21,618 bases of DNA from positions 1 through 21,618 of the forward strand of contig JAYEGJ010000165.1 in assembly GCA_034658975.1 (NCBI GenBank), in the 5' to 3' direction. Below are positions 6,833-13,590 of this stretch, in pieces (the stretch's first letter is position 1; every line of letters starts with the position of its first letter). The notes under the pieces are model-generated. The model worked only from the letters and a program-made list of their open reading frames with translations. It made no database searches and was not told where the DNA came from. Both the position numbers and the translations under genes were made by a program. Source of the stretch: SZUA-217 sp034658975. GTDB lineage: Bacteria > Actinomycetota > Acidimicrobiia > Spongiisociales > ZC4RG35.

Positions 6833-8042
6833 CGCTGAGTTCTCTCGTCTCGGGACTCCGGAACAGTTCGAGAACCACCGGATCGCCCGGGTTCACGGTT
6901 GCGACGCCGCGCGGCACAACGGCAAAGGCGCCGGCCACTGCGGCCGCCGACAGCACGTTCGATGACTGATCTCCAGCCTCTCTCGCGACCCATTCGTCGT
7001 CCACGACCACCCGCACGAACACCGTCTTCGCCGGGTCGGTTTTGAAAGTGCCGCCAGCCGTGCCGGGAACGCGGGGCCGATGCAAGAGCCGGGCACCCTG
7101 CATCGTCAGCAACGACGGGCGCACGAAGTTCTCAAACGAAACGAGCGACGACACCGGATTGCCGGGGAGCCCGAAGAACGGGACGCCCCCGACTCTGCCG
7201 AAACCGAGGGGCTTGCCGGGCTTCATCGCCACCTGCATGAAGTCGACATCGGCCTCATCTCTCAGGACGATCTTGGTGACGTCGTAGTCGCCCATGGACA
7301 CCCCACCGGAGGTAACGATCACATCGGATTCGACCGCGACCCGGCCCAGCGTCGCCCTGAACAGATCGGCATCATCGGCCACGCGGCCGTAATCGATCAC
7401 ATCGGCGCCGGCGCCTTCGAGAAGACCCACCAGCATCGGGCGATTGGAATCCCTGATCATGCCCGGACCGAGGCTCGGAGTCTCTGGCGGGGCCAATTCA
7501 TCCCCCGTCGAGAAGACCCCAACCTTCGGACGGGTCGAGACCTCCACCTCGGTGACCCCGACAGTTGCCAGGACGCCGACATGCACCGGCGTGATTCGCG
7601 TGCCTGCATCCATGACTGTGGTTCCCGACCTGACGTCGCCACCGGCCGGCCGGACATAGTTCCCGTTTTCGACTGAGACCCCAATCGTTACTTTCTCACC
7701 CTCAACCGTGGTGTCCTCGACTCGAACCACGGCATCGGCTCCGTCGGGCATGGGCGCCCCCGTCATGATTCTGATTGCTTCGCTCTCCCCCACGGAGACC
7801 TCCGCGACCTGGCCCGCGGCAATGTCGGCGAGGATCTCGAGGACAGCTCCCGGTTGAGCGACATCGGCTGACCTGACGGCGAATCCATCCATCGACGAGT
7901 TGGCGAACGACGGAATGTTCTCCCGAGAGACGACCGACCGGGCCAATACCCGGCCGACAGAACTCGAGTAGGAGACCGTCTCCACGGGCAGTCGTCTCAT
8001 CGAGCCGGCAATCTCCATTCTGACCTCTTCGATGGGCCTCAT
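6822..8042 (-). CDS. moeA: Molybdopterin molybdenumtransferase MoeA
   Basis: Inserts molybdate into adenylylated molybdopterin, a late step of molybdenum cofactor synthesis. The protein has 406 aa, the usual length. Signatures in order: SSMDGFAVR near residue 50, TGAPMPDGADAVVR (about 93-106), VGVFSTGDEL, VTSGGVSMGDYD (the MPT-binding motif), MKPGKPLGFG and FFGLPGNPVSSLVSFE, then the C-terminal domain IV. The start ATG overlaps the galU stop by 4 nt (ATGA) and the end overlaps moaC. In Mycobacterium the galU-moeA neighbourhood is conserved (moeA1). The cofactor it makes would serve the molybdoenzyme operon 2-3 kb downstream, among others. Confidence 0.96.
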   Translation of the reverse strand: MRPIEEVRMEIAGSMRRLPVETVSYSSSVGRVLARSVVSRENIPSFANSSMDGFAVRSADVAQPGAVLEILADIAAGQVAEVSVGESEAIRIMTGAPMPDGADAVVRVEDTTVEGEKVTIGVSVENGNYVRPAGGDVRSGTTVMDAGTRITPVHVGVLATVGVTEVEVSTRPKVGVFSTGDELAPPETPSLGPGMIRDSNRPMLVGLLEGAGADVIDYGRVADDADLFRATLGRVAVESDVIVTSGGVSMGDYDVTKIVLRDEADVDFMQVAMKPGKPLGFGRVGGVPFFGLPGNPVSSLVSFENFVRPSLLTMQGARLLHRPRVPGTAGGTFKTDPAKTVFVRVVVDDEWVAREAGDQSSNVLSAAAVAGAFAVVPRGVATVNPGDPVVLELFRSPETRELSDEQ

Positions 8043-8839
8043 TGACTGTCGCCGAACACGTGTGGGCCAAACTCGTGAGTGCCGAGGTGATGAGTGGCGT
8101 GAAGCAGGCTCCGCGGCGTGCCGGTGTCGAGCATGTCGGTGTTCGCGACGTACCCCCGAAGATGCCGCTGCTCGCCCAGCGTATTGATTGCGTCGGTCAG
8201 TTGGATCTCTCCCCCGACCCCCGGAGTGGTCTTGTCGAGCGCCGAGAAGACCTCCGGGGTAAATAGGTAGCGACCGACCAGCCCGAGTCGTGACGGAGCC
8301 AACTCCGCGCCCGGCTTCTCAACGGCGCCTGCGAGGTCGAGATACCCGTCGACGACATCGGAGTCCGGAACCACGACCCCGTACTTCGCCAGATACTCGT
8401 CGGTCAGTTCACGAAGGCACATGACGGAGACCGAACCGTCGCGGCTCCCGTCGGCCAACGCAGGCAGCACATCCTGGCCAGGGCGCACGATGTTGTCGGA
8501 GAGAAGGCAGAAGAACGGACGGTCGCCCACCATCTCGGCAGCGACGTGCACTGCATGACCCAGGCCGAGTGGCTCCTCCTGGACCGTGGGCCGTATCTGG
8601 ATGTCCTCCAACCCCGGGAGGGGCCCGCCCAGGCTGAAGTGCTGGGCGATGAGATGACCTGCGTCCAGGTCGACCACCACAATCGCTTCCTTGGCACCGG
8701 CCCGCGCCGCCTCCTCCACCGAGTACTGAATAGCGGGGCGATCGACAACGGTGACCAACGCCTTGGGGACCACTCTCGTCGCCGGGCGCATCCTGGTGCC
8801 CCGGCCCGCTGCCGGGATGACGGCCACATCGATGCTCAT
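8039..8839 (-). CDS. galU: UTP-glucose-1-phosphate uridylyltransferase
   Basis: Makes UDP-glucose for glycan and trehalose synthesis. The nucleotidyltransferase motif AAGRGTRMRPATRVVPKAL lies at residues 10-28, followed by EEPLGLGHAV (88-97), the metal-binding LLSDNI (Asp115), EKP (174-176) and GVGGEIQLTDAI (207-218). At 266 aa it is shorter than the typical 290-300; the loss lies mainly between residues 65 and 85, where the usual insertion before the RQ-EPLGLGHA motif is reduced. The late motif DTGTPRSLLHA replaces the common DTGxxxGYLxA. The start overlaps the plsY stop by 4 nt (ATGA). A different sugar nucleotidyltransferase specificity is possible, but galU-moeA synteny supports GalU. Confidence 0.88.
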   Translation of the reverse strand: MSIDVAVIPAAGRGTRMRPATRVVPKALVTVVDRPAIQYSVEEAARAGAKEAIVVVDLDAGHLIAQHFSLGGPLPGLEDIQIRPTVQEEPLGLGHAVHVAAEMVGDRPFFCLLSDNIVRPGQDVLPALADGSRDGSVSVMCLRELTDEYLAKYGVVVPDSDVVDGYLDLAGAVEKPGAELAPSRLGLVGRYLFTPEVFSALDKTTPGVGGEIQLTDAINTLGEQRHLRGYVANTDMLDTGTPRSLLHATHHLGTHEFGPHVFGDSQ

Positions 8840-9444
8840 GCCACAACCTTCTCCTCGTTACCGCCGATCATTCTCATGATGTTGCCCTTGTGTCGCCAGA
8901 TAACGAGGGCAATCGTGAGTGCCATCCACATCAGGGAAAGGCCGGGAACGTCACGCCAGATGGCCAACGGAATGGCGATCACCACCACGATCAGTGAGGC
9001 TATCGAGGCCACCTTCGTCAACCGTGCAACGATGATCCAGACCGCACCGGTGATGGCGGCGACCAAAGGCACCGTGAAGATCAGAACGCCAAGGCCGGTC
9101 GCCACGCCCTTGCCACCCTTGAACTTGTGAAACACCGGATAGCAGTGGCCAACCACCGCGGCGAAGCCGCTGGCGAAGGCCCAGTGGGACAGTTCGGTGG
9201 AGACGGTCGCAGAAGTCATCCCGGCGGCCAGCATGCCGAACGAGGCTCCCACCAAACCCTTCATGGCATCGCCGATGAGAACCAGAATGGCGGGGCCCCG
9301 GCCCAGGGTTCGGAGGACGTTGGAGGTCCCCGGGTTGCCGCTGCCCACTTCGTGGATGTTGACGCCGTGCATCCGGCCGACGATGACCGCGAAGTCGATG
9401 CTCCCCACCACATACGCGGCCAATAGGGCGAGAGCAATGATCAT
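8836..9444 (-). CDS. plsY: Acyl-phosphate:glycerol-3-phosphate acyltransferase PlsY
   Basis: Integral membrane enzyme that acylates glycerol 3-phosphate with acyl phosphate, the first step of phospholipid synthesis. The 202-aa protein has the three family motifs: GSGNPGTSNVLRTLG (34-48), GHCYPVFHKFKGGKGVATG (99-117) and RHKGNIMRMIGGNE (184-197), with about five to seven hydrophobic segments. I prefer the ATG at 9444 to the one at 9456, because a TATGAT box lies 7 nt before it and PlsY proteins normally start a few residues before the first helix. It heads an overlapping operon plsY-galU-moeA-moaC. In mycobacteria a formyltetrahydrofolate cyclo-ligase occupies this position, so the neighbourhood is altered. 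Confidence 0.94.
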   Translation of the reverse strand: MIIALALLAAYVVGSIDFAVIVGRMHGVNIHEVGSGNPGTSNVLRTLGRGPAILVLIGDAMKGLVGASFGMLAAGMTSATVSTELSHWAFASGFAAVVGHCYPVFHKFKGGKGVATGLGVLIFTVPLVAAITGAVWIIVARLTKVASIASLIVVVIAIPLAIWRDVPGLSLMWMALTIALVIWRHKGNIMRMIGGNEEKVVA

Positions 9445-9451
9445 TGGCGCA

Positions 9452-9457
9452 ATCATA
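9452..9457 (-). promoter_or_regulatory. Candidate -10 box for leaderless plsY transcript
   Basis: TATGAT on the minus strand matches TATAAT at five of six positions and ends 7 nt before the ATG at 9444, so transcription would start at or within a base of the start codon. There is no Shine-Dalgarno sequence upstream. No clear -35 element is seen. Confidence 0.45.
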
Positions 9458-9536
9458 TTGGCCCGCGGGAATGGAAGAGAAAGGAGGCCGGTTCTACACT
9501 CGGACCCCACCCCCCTTCTCTCGGTCAGAAACACGC

Positions 9537-9839
9537 ATGCCCACATACGAGTACGTCTGCAAAGAATGTGGTGAGAACTTCGAGATCTTCCAGTCGTTCT
9601 CAGACAAGCCACTGAAGAAACACGCCAACTGCGGCGGACCGCTGCAAAAGGTGTTCCACGCCCGCGGCATCGTCTTCAAAGGCTCCGGTTTCTACGCAAC
9701 GGACTCGAAGGCGTCGGCGGCCTCCAAGACCCCGAGTACCTCGGCGGCGAACTCCGAGAAGAACGCCAAGAAGTCAGACTCAAAGAAGGGCACCAAGACG
9801 CCCAGCGGATCGTCGTCCAGCTCTTCGAAGAGCGGCTGA
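9537..9839 (+). CDS. FmdB family zinc-ribbon protein
   Basis: Small protein of 100 aa with the FmdB/regulatory zinc-ribbon fold (PF09723): it begins MPTYEYVCKECGENFE, the classic family start, followed by QSFSDKPLKK and GGPLQKVFHARGIVFKGSGFY. Cys8 and Cys11 form the first half of the zinc site; in the second half His29 and Cys32 (HANC) replace the usual Cys pair, giving a CCHC site. Residues 56-100 are a Ser/Lys/Ala-rich, probably disordered tail. The M. tuberculosis homologue, Rv0991c, lies near galU, as here. The ATG at 9537 is supported by the family N-terminus. The reading frame runs further upstream to 9444, but that extension is not family sequence. A TACACT box at 9495-9500 could be its -10. 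Confidence 0.9.
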   Translation: MPTYEYVCKECGENFEIFQSFSDKPLKKHANCGGPLQKVFHARGIVFKGSGFYATDSKASAASKTPSTSAANSEKNAKKSDSKKGTKTPSGSSSSSSKSG

Positions 9840-9877
9840 ACGCACACAGACCCCTTCAACCGACGGCGGCGGCGCCT

Positions 9878-9883
9878 TACGTT
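9878..9883 (+). promoter_or_regulatory. Candidate -10 box upstream of the SAF-domain gene
   Basis: TACGTT ends 7 nt before the ATG at 9891, matching the TANNNT-to-start spacing of other probable leaderless genes in this window. No Shine-Dalgarno sequence precedes the ATG. The evidence is position only. Confidence 0.3.
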
Positions 9884-9890
9884 GGAACCC

Positions 9891-10409
9891 ATGTACTGGC
9901 TGCAATCACCCCCTTGGGGAAGATGGTTCCTCGCCGCAGCGCTGGTCGTTGCCGCCCTTTGGTCGGAGTTGCGACCCGAATCCACCACCGGCCATCCCTT
10001 CGCCTCGACGAGAATTCTCACCGGAGAGTCGATCGACGCAGGCAACACGGAAATGAGAAAGATCCCGGTCGGACTTCTCGAATCCATCAGCGTCGAAGGA
10101 GTGGCGATCCGTGAAATCGCTCCGGGATCTCCATTGCTGGCTGCCGATGTGGTCGATCGCTCGAACTCCATTCCTACGACCTGGTGGATAGTGGAGGTCG
10201 AGGTCCCTCCCCACGTGCGACGCGGCGATGACGTCAAGGTCGTGCTGTTGGACACCGGGGAGGTGATCGACGGCGTTCTCGCCTTCCCCGCCAGCGACGA
10301 TCCCTTCGGAACCGGCAACGGAGGCGTCGCCCTGCCGCCCGAGCGGGCGAGCGACGTCGCAGTGGCAGCCGCGTCTAGTCGGGTAGCTGTCCTCGTTTCC
10401 GCAGGCTGA
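9891..10409 (+). CDS. SAF domain-containing membrane-anchored protein
   Basis: A 172-aa protein with one N-terminal membrane helix (about 11-27, WFLAAALVVAALW) and a SAF domain (about 37-92, ASTRILTGESIDAG ... VGLLESISVEGVAIREIAPGSPLLAADV), the antifreeze-like fold also found in flagellar FlgA and the pilus protein CpaB/RcpC. The remaining 80 residues form a beta-rich region with VPPHVRRGDDVKVVLLDTGEVIDG. The function is unknown; genes of this kind commonly follow fmdB in Actinobacteria, which agrees with the location here, 51 nt after fmdB. The start at ATG 9891 is chosen over the TTG at 9882. The uppP gene begins 17 nt downstream. Confidence 0.75.
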   Translation: MYWLQSPPWGRWFLAAALVVAALWSELRPESTTGHPFASTRILTGESIDAGNTEMRKIPVGLLESISVEGVAIREIAPGSPLLAADVVDRSNSIPTTWWIVEVEVPPHVRRGDDVKVVLLDTGEVIDGVLAFPASDDPFGTGNGGVALPPERASDVAVAAASSRVAVLVSAG

Positions 10410-10414
10410 ACGGG

Positions 10415-10420
10415 TACCGT
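10415..10420 (+). promoter_or_regulatory. Candidate -10 box for leaderless uppP transcript
   Basis: TACCGT ends exactly 6 nt before the GTG start of uppP and there is no ribosome-binding site between them. The layout matches other probable leaderless starts in the window. Confidence 0.4.
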
Positions 10421-10426
10421 CCCGAC

Positions 10427-11200
10427 GTGCTCGAAGCCATCGTCTGGGGCCTGGTACAAGGCCTGACCGAATTCCTCCCGATCTCGTCATCGGGCCATCT
10501 CGTCATCGTCCCAGCATTCCTCGCCGAGATGGGAATGGATATCGCACCACCAGCCCTCGCCGTCTCCGCCGTCCTTCACCTGGGAACACTTCTCGCCGTG
10601 CTGGTCTACTTCAGGGAGGATGTGGCCAAGGTCTTGCGGTTCCGCACCAACGACGAGGGCCGAACCATTGCCAAGCTCGTCGCCATCGGAACCATCCCGG
10701 CGATCATCGGGCTCCCCCTCGAATCGAGTCTCGACTCGTTCCAAGCCACTGTCTCGAACGTCGGCTGGGCCCTGATGGCGACAGGCGTGGTGCTTGTCAT
10801 CGGTCAAAGGCTCGCCACCGGAGATCGCCGCCTGCCCGAAGGCCGGGTGCCCGATGCCGTGACTGTCGGCATCGCCCAGGCGTTCGCTCTCATCCCCGGA
10901 ATCTCTAGATCTGGCATGACGATCTCGGCCGGAAACGGCCGCGGGTTCAACCCCCTGGAAGCAGCACGGTTCTCATTCCTGCTCGGGATCCCGGCGATCG
11001 CCGGAGCAGGGCTCATCTCCCTTCCCGACCTCGTAGCCACCGACCAGTTCGGAGTCGAGCTGATCGCGGGATTCGCGGTGGCCGCCGTCTCGGGATACGC
11101 CGCCATCGCCATTCTCCTGGCTGCACTGAGGAGGATCGGACTGCTGCCCTTCGCGGCCTACTGCCTCGGGGTCGGCCTGCTGACGGTTGTCGTCTTGTGA
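10427..11200 (+). CDS. uppP: Undecaprenyl-diphosphatase UppP
   Basis: Integral membrane phosphatase that recycles undecaprenyl pyrophosphate to the monophosphate carrier for peptidoglycan and other envelope polymers; overproduction gives bacitracin resistance (BacA). The 257-aa protein has both signature motifs: QGLTEFLPISSSGHL (11-25; Gln11 and Glu15 of the (E/Q)xxxE motif, and His24) and IPGISRSGMTI (156-166, with Arg161). About eight hydrophobic segments are visible. The start is GTG, without a Shine-Dalgarno sequence. It lies 17 nt after the SAF-domain gene on the same strand and ends 4 nt from the convergent ThDP enzyme gene. Confidence 0.95.
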   Translation: MLEAIVWGLVQGLTEFLPISSSGHLVIVPAFLAEMGMDIAPPALAVSAVLHLGTLLAVLVYFREDVAKVLRFRTNDEGRTIAKLVAIGTIPAIIGLPLESSLDSFQATVSNVGWALMATGVVLVIGQRLATGDRRLPEGRVPDAVTVGIAQAFALIPGISRSGMTISAGNGRGFNPLEAARFSFLLGIPAIAGAGLISLPDLVATDQFGVELIAGFAVAAVSGYAAIAILLAALRRIGLLPFAAYCLGVGLLTVVVL

Positions 11201-11204
11201 GCCG

Positions 11205-12836
11205 CTACTGGGAGTAGTTGGAGGACATCCGCATCGTCTCCGCCAGATGCACATTGACCAGGGCAGGGAGGCCTGATTCCCTGGCCCGTTCCAAAGCGGG
11301 GCGAATCTCGCCGGGATCATCGACGAATTCCCCGTGTCCGCCCAGACCCTCGACCATCTCGTGATACGGCCGCACACCCAAATCGGCAGCCACCAGACGA
11401 TCCGGGTACGCCATGCGCTGGAACGTCTTGATGTTGCTCCAGACACCGTCGTTGCCGATGACTCCGATGATCGGCAGCCCGAGCCGCACCATGGTGTCGT
11501 ATTCCATCGCGCTGAACCCGAACGCTCCGTCGCCAAACACAACCCCGACGGTCTTCTCGGGAAATGCGACCTTTGCTGCAATCGCATACGGGGCCCCCGT
11601 TCCGAGAGTCCCGAACGGCCCCGGGTCGAGAACGTGGCCGGCCGTAGAAGTCTGGAGCCAGCGGGCAGTCGTCGAAACAATGTCGCCGCCGTCCACTGCG
11701 ACTATCGAATCGGGGCCGAAGAACCCGGCGACCTCCCGAGCGAATCGCTGCGGCATGACCGGCGAGGAATCATCGTCGGCCTCGGCCAGGCCTTCTTCCC
11801 ACTTTGTCGACTCCGCCTCCATGATCTCTTTGGTCCAGACCGGTGTCTCGTCTCTCCGGAACCGATCGGCGCCGTCGACCAATTGTCCGACGACCGTCAT
11901 CGGATCGGCAACGACCGCGACGTGTGCGGGTCGGTTCCACCCGACCTTGGCCGCGTCTGCATCGACCTGGATGACAGTGGCGTCCCGCGAGATCTTGTCT
12001 CCGTAGGACGTTCGGAAGTCCCAGTCCACTCCCAGAGCGAGCACCACTTCGGCTTCGGCCATGGCACGCGACCGCTGATGGGCACCGAGGAGCGAATGCC
12101 CGTACGGGAGTGACCCGCGGGCCCGGCTGTTGACGTAAGTGGGAGCCTGCAGCGCTTCTGCAAGGTCGACAAGCCGATTCTCCTGTCCGGCACGTGCGCC
12201 GGCACCGGCGAACACCATGACCCTCTCGGCGCCATTCAACACATCGATGATCCGGGAGAGGGCAGATGCGTCGGCGCCGAACCCGACGTTGGCTCGATAG
12301 GAGGTCGGGAACGACACGGCCGTCTCCTCGACCATGTCGAACTGCACATCCATCGGGATGTCCATGAACACCGGACCACCACGACCCTCAAAGGCATGTC
12401 GGGCTGCGGTGGCCACGTAATCGGCGAGACGATCCACCTGCCAGGCCGTTGCGGACCATTTCGTGATGGAGTGGAAGAGCCGGGTGTGGTCCATTTCCTG
12501 AAGACCGCCCTTGAGTTCCTGACGGATCATGTGACGTCCGCCCAAAACCAGCATGGGTGTCGACCCGTAGAACGCGGTGGCTACGCCGGTCACCGTGCCG
12601 GTCACGCCCGGCCCGGCAGTGACCGCAGCAACACCGAGCTTCCCGGTCAGCCGCGTGTAGGCCTCCGCTGCGTGGGCCGCCGTCTGCTCGTGGCGGACAT
12701 CGACGACCCTGATCCCTTCCTGAACACATCCATCGAGGATCGGGAGAATGTGCCCGCCGGTGAGGGTGAACACGGTGTCGACACCTTCGGCCTCGAGAGC
12801 ACGGGCGATGATCTGCCCGCCATGGATCTGAGCCAT
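11205..12836 (-). CDS. Thiamine diphosphate-dependent acetolactate synthase-like enzyme
   Basis: A complete 543-aa member of the acetolactate synthase / 2-hydroxyacyl-CoA lyase superfamily. Glu50 in VVDVRHEQTAAHAAEAY is the conserved glutamate that activates ThDP, AVTAGPGVTGT follows, and the C-terminal ThDP/Mg motif GDGAFGF...GND spans 435-463. Sequence flow (TVFTLTGGHILPILDGC, LDPGPFGTLGTGAPYAIAA, SGLPALVNV) resembles mycobacterial IlvG and HACL-type lyases more than the biosynthetic IlvB. No IlvN regulatory subunit or ilvC is adjacent, so a role in branched-chain amino acid synthesis is unlikely; oxalyl-CoA or 2-hydroxyacyl-CoA cleavage is possible. It is a single-gene unit, convergent with uppP and divergent from vapBC, probably leaderless. 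Confidence 0.85.
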   Translation of the reverse strand: MAQIHGGQIIARALEAEGVDTVFTLTGGHILPILDGCVQEGIRVVDVRHEQTAAHAAEAYTRLTGKLGVAAVTAGPGVTGTVTGVATAFYGSTPMLVLGGRHMIRQELKGGLQEMDHTRLFHSITKWSATAWQVDRLADYVATAARHAFEGRGGPVFMDIPMDVQFDMVEETAVSFPTSYRANVGFGADASALSRIIDVLNGAERVMVFAGAGARAGQENRLVDLAEALQAPTYVNSRARGSLPYGHSLLGAHQRSRAMAEAEVVLALGVDWDFRTSYGDKISRDATVIQVDADAAKVGWNRPAHVAVVADPMTVVGQLVDGADRFRRDETPVWTKEIMEAESTKWEEGLAEADDDSSPVMPQRFAREVAGFFGPDSIVAVDGGDIVSTTARWLQTSTAGHVLDPGPFGTLGTGAPYAIAAKVAFPEKTVGVVFGDGAFGFSAMEYDTMVRLGLPIIGVIGNDGVWSNIKTFQRMAYPDRLVAADLGVRPYHEMVEGLGGHGEFVDDPGEIRPALERARESGLPALVNVHLAETMRMSSNYSQ

Positions 12837-12842
12837 ACGACG

Positions 12843-12848
12843 ACGCTA
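12843..12848 (-). promoter_or_regulatory. Candidate -10 box for the leaderless ThDP enzyme transcript
   Basis: TAGCGT on the minus strand ends 6 nt before the ATG at 12836. No Shine-Dalgarno sequence is present, so the transcript probably begins at the start codon. No convincing -35 box is seen. Confidence 0.4.
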
Positions 12849-12888
12849 GCCCGATTGATGGTTTTCAGGGCCTTCCTGACTGAAAGTG

Positions 12889-12915
12889 TCCTACCTATGT
12901 CGTACCTTGGTAGGA
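12889..12915 (+). promoter_or_regulatory. vapBC -10 box inside an inverted repeat (candidate operator)
   Basis: The 7-nt arms TCCTACC (12889-12895) and GGTAGGA (12909-12915) are perfectly complementary with a 13-nt spacer. The spacer contains TACCTT (12903-12908), which ends 6 nt before the ATG at 12915, so it can serve as the -10 of a leaderless transcript. Binding of the antitoxin or the toxin-antitoxin complex here would block transcription, as in typical autoregulated type II systems. Confidence 0.45.
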
Positions 12916-13148
12916 TGAGTGACGTGGCCCAGAAACGAAAGATATCGGTGACTCTCGATGATGGACTCGTCTCCGTGCTCGAAGGCGGGGATGAGACGCT
13001 GTCCAGCCAGGTGAACGAGGCGATCCGCATTGAGGTCGAGCGCCGTGCCAGGGACAAGCTGCTTCAAGAGTGGCTCGACGAGCTCGAAGCTACCGACGGC
13101 CCGGTTGATGAAGCACTCGTCGCGAAGTTCGAGGAGTTGCTGCAGTGA
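12915..13148 (+). CDS. VapB-type antitoxin
   Basis: Antitoxin of 77 aa. The N-terminus RKISVTLDDGLVSVLEGGDE followed by TLSSQVNEAIRIEVERRAR has the beta-strand plus two-helix pattern of a ribbon-helix-helix DNA-binding domain; the C-terminal part with WLDELEATDGPVDEALVAKFEELL is the flexible toxin-binding tail typical of actinobacterial VapB/MazE antitoxins. I chose ATG 12915 rather than 12897 because a TACCTT box lies 6 nt upstream and the longer form would remove the operator arm. The stop overlaps the toxin GTG start by 4 nt (GTGA), indicating coupled translation. It is expected to neutralise the toxin and repress its own promoter. Confidence 0.8.
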   Translation: MSDVAQKRKISVTLDDGLVSVLEGGDETLSSQVNEAIRIEVERRARDKLLQEWLDELEATDGPVDEALVAKFEELLQ

Positions 13149-13564
13149 GTGCTGTGGTTGTGCTGGACAACGCGGCGTTGGCGGCACTCGCTGGAAGAGA
13201 TGGGCTTGGCAAGGAAACAGTGCGGGCGGCGTTGACTGCGGCTCTGCGTCTGCAGCGGAGAGCGGTGGTGCCAGCGGTTGTGCTAGCGGAGATGTATCGC
13301 GGTCGGAATCAAAGCCAGGTCGTCGATGCCTGCCTGTCACGAGACACAGGACTCCAGATTCGCGACACCGACCGATCGTTTGCCCGGTTGGTGGGTGGCG
13401 TTCTGACGGGCGCGGGCGCAGGATCCGAGCACATGGTCGACGCTCACGTCGTCTCTGCTGCAGTTGAGGCCGGCGGAGGAGTATGTCTGACCGGTGACCC
13501 GAAAGACCTCGGCATCATGAGCGCCCCGTTTGCCAACATCACGGTGATCGATATCGGCAGCTAA
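13145..13564 (+). CDS. vapC: VapC-type PIN-domain ribonuclease toxin
   Basis: PIN-domain protein of 139 aa, the usual VapC size. The four acidic residues of the metal site are visible: Asp8 (VVVLDNAALAAL), Glu49 (PAVVLAEMYRG), Asp99 (EHMVDAHVVSAAVEAGG) and Asp118 (CLTGDPKDL). VapC toxins cut RNA, often specific tRNAs or the sarcin-ricin loop; the target here is unknown. The start is GTG, overlapping the antitoxin stop. All expected active-site residues remain, so the toxin appears intact and functional rather than a relic. It ends 26 nt from the convergent dapB. Confidence 0.9.
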   Translation: MSAVVVLDNAALAALAGRDGLGKETVRAALTAALRLQRRAVVPAVVLAEMYRGRNQSQVVDACLSRDTGLQIRDTDRSFARLVGGVLTGAGAGSEHMVDAHVVSAAVEAGGGVCLTGDPKDLGIMSAPFANITVIDIGS

Positions 13565-13590
13565 GGGGCTCGGAGTTTGTGGCCAGAGCA

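Noticed and set aside
9454..9456. Alternative plsY start at ATG 9456
   Set aside because: This ATG lies inside the likely -10 box TATGAT; the ATG at 9444 fits the family length and the leaderless spacing.
12897..12899. Alternative vapB start at ATG 12897
   Set aside because: It would place the operator spacer and -10 box inside the coding region and has no ribosome site.
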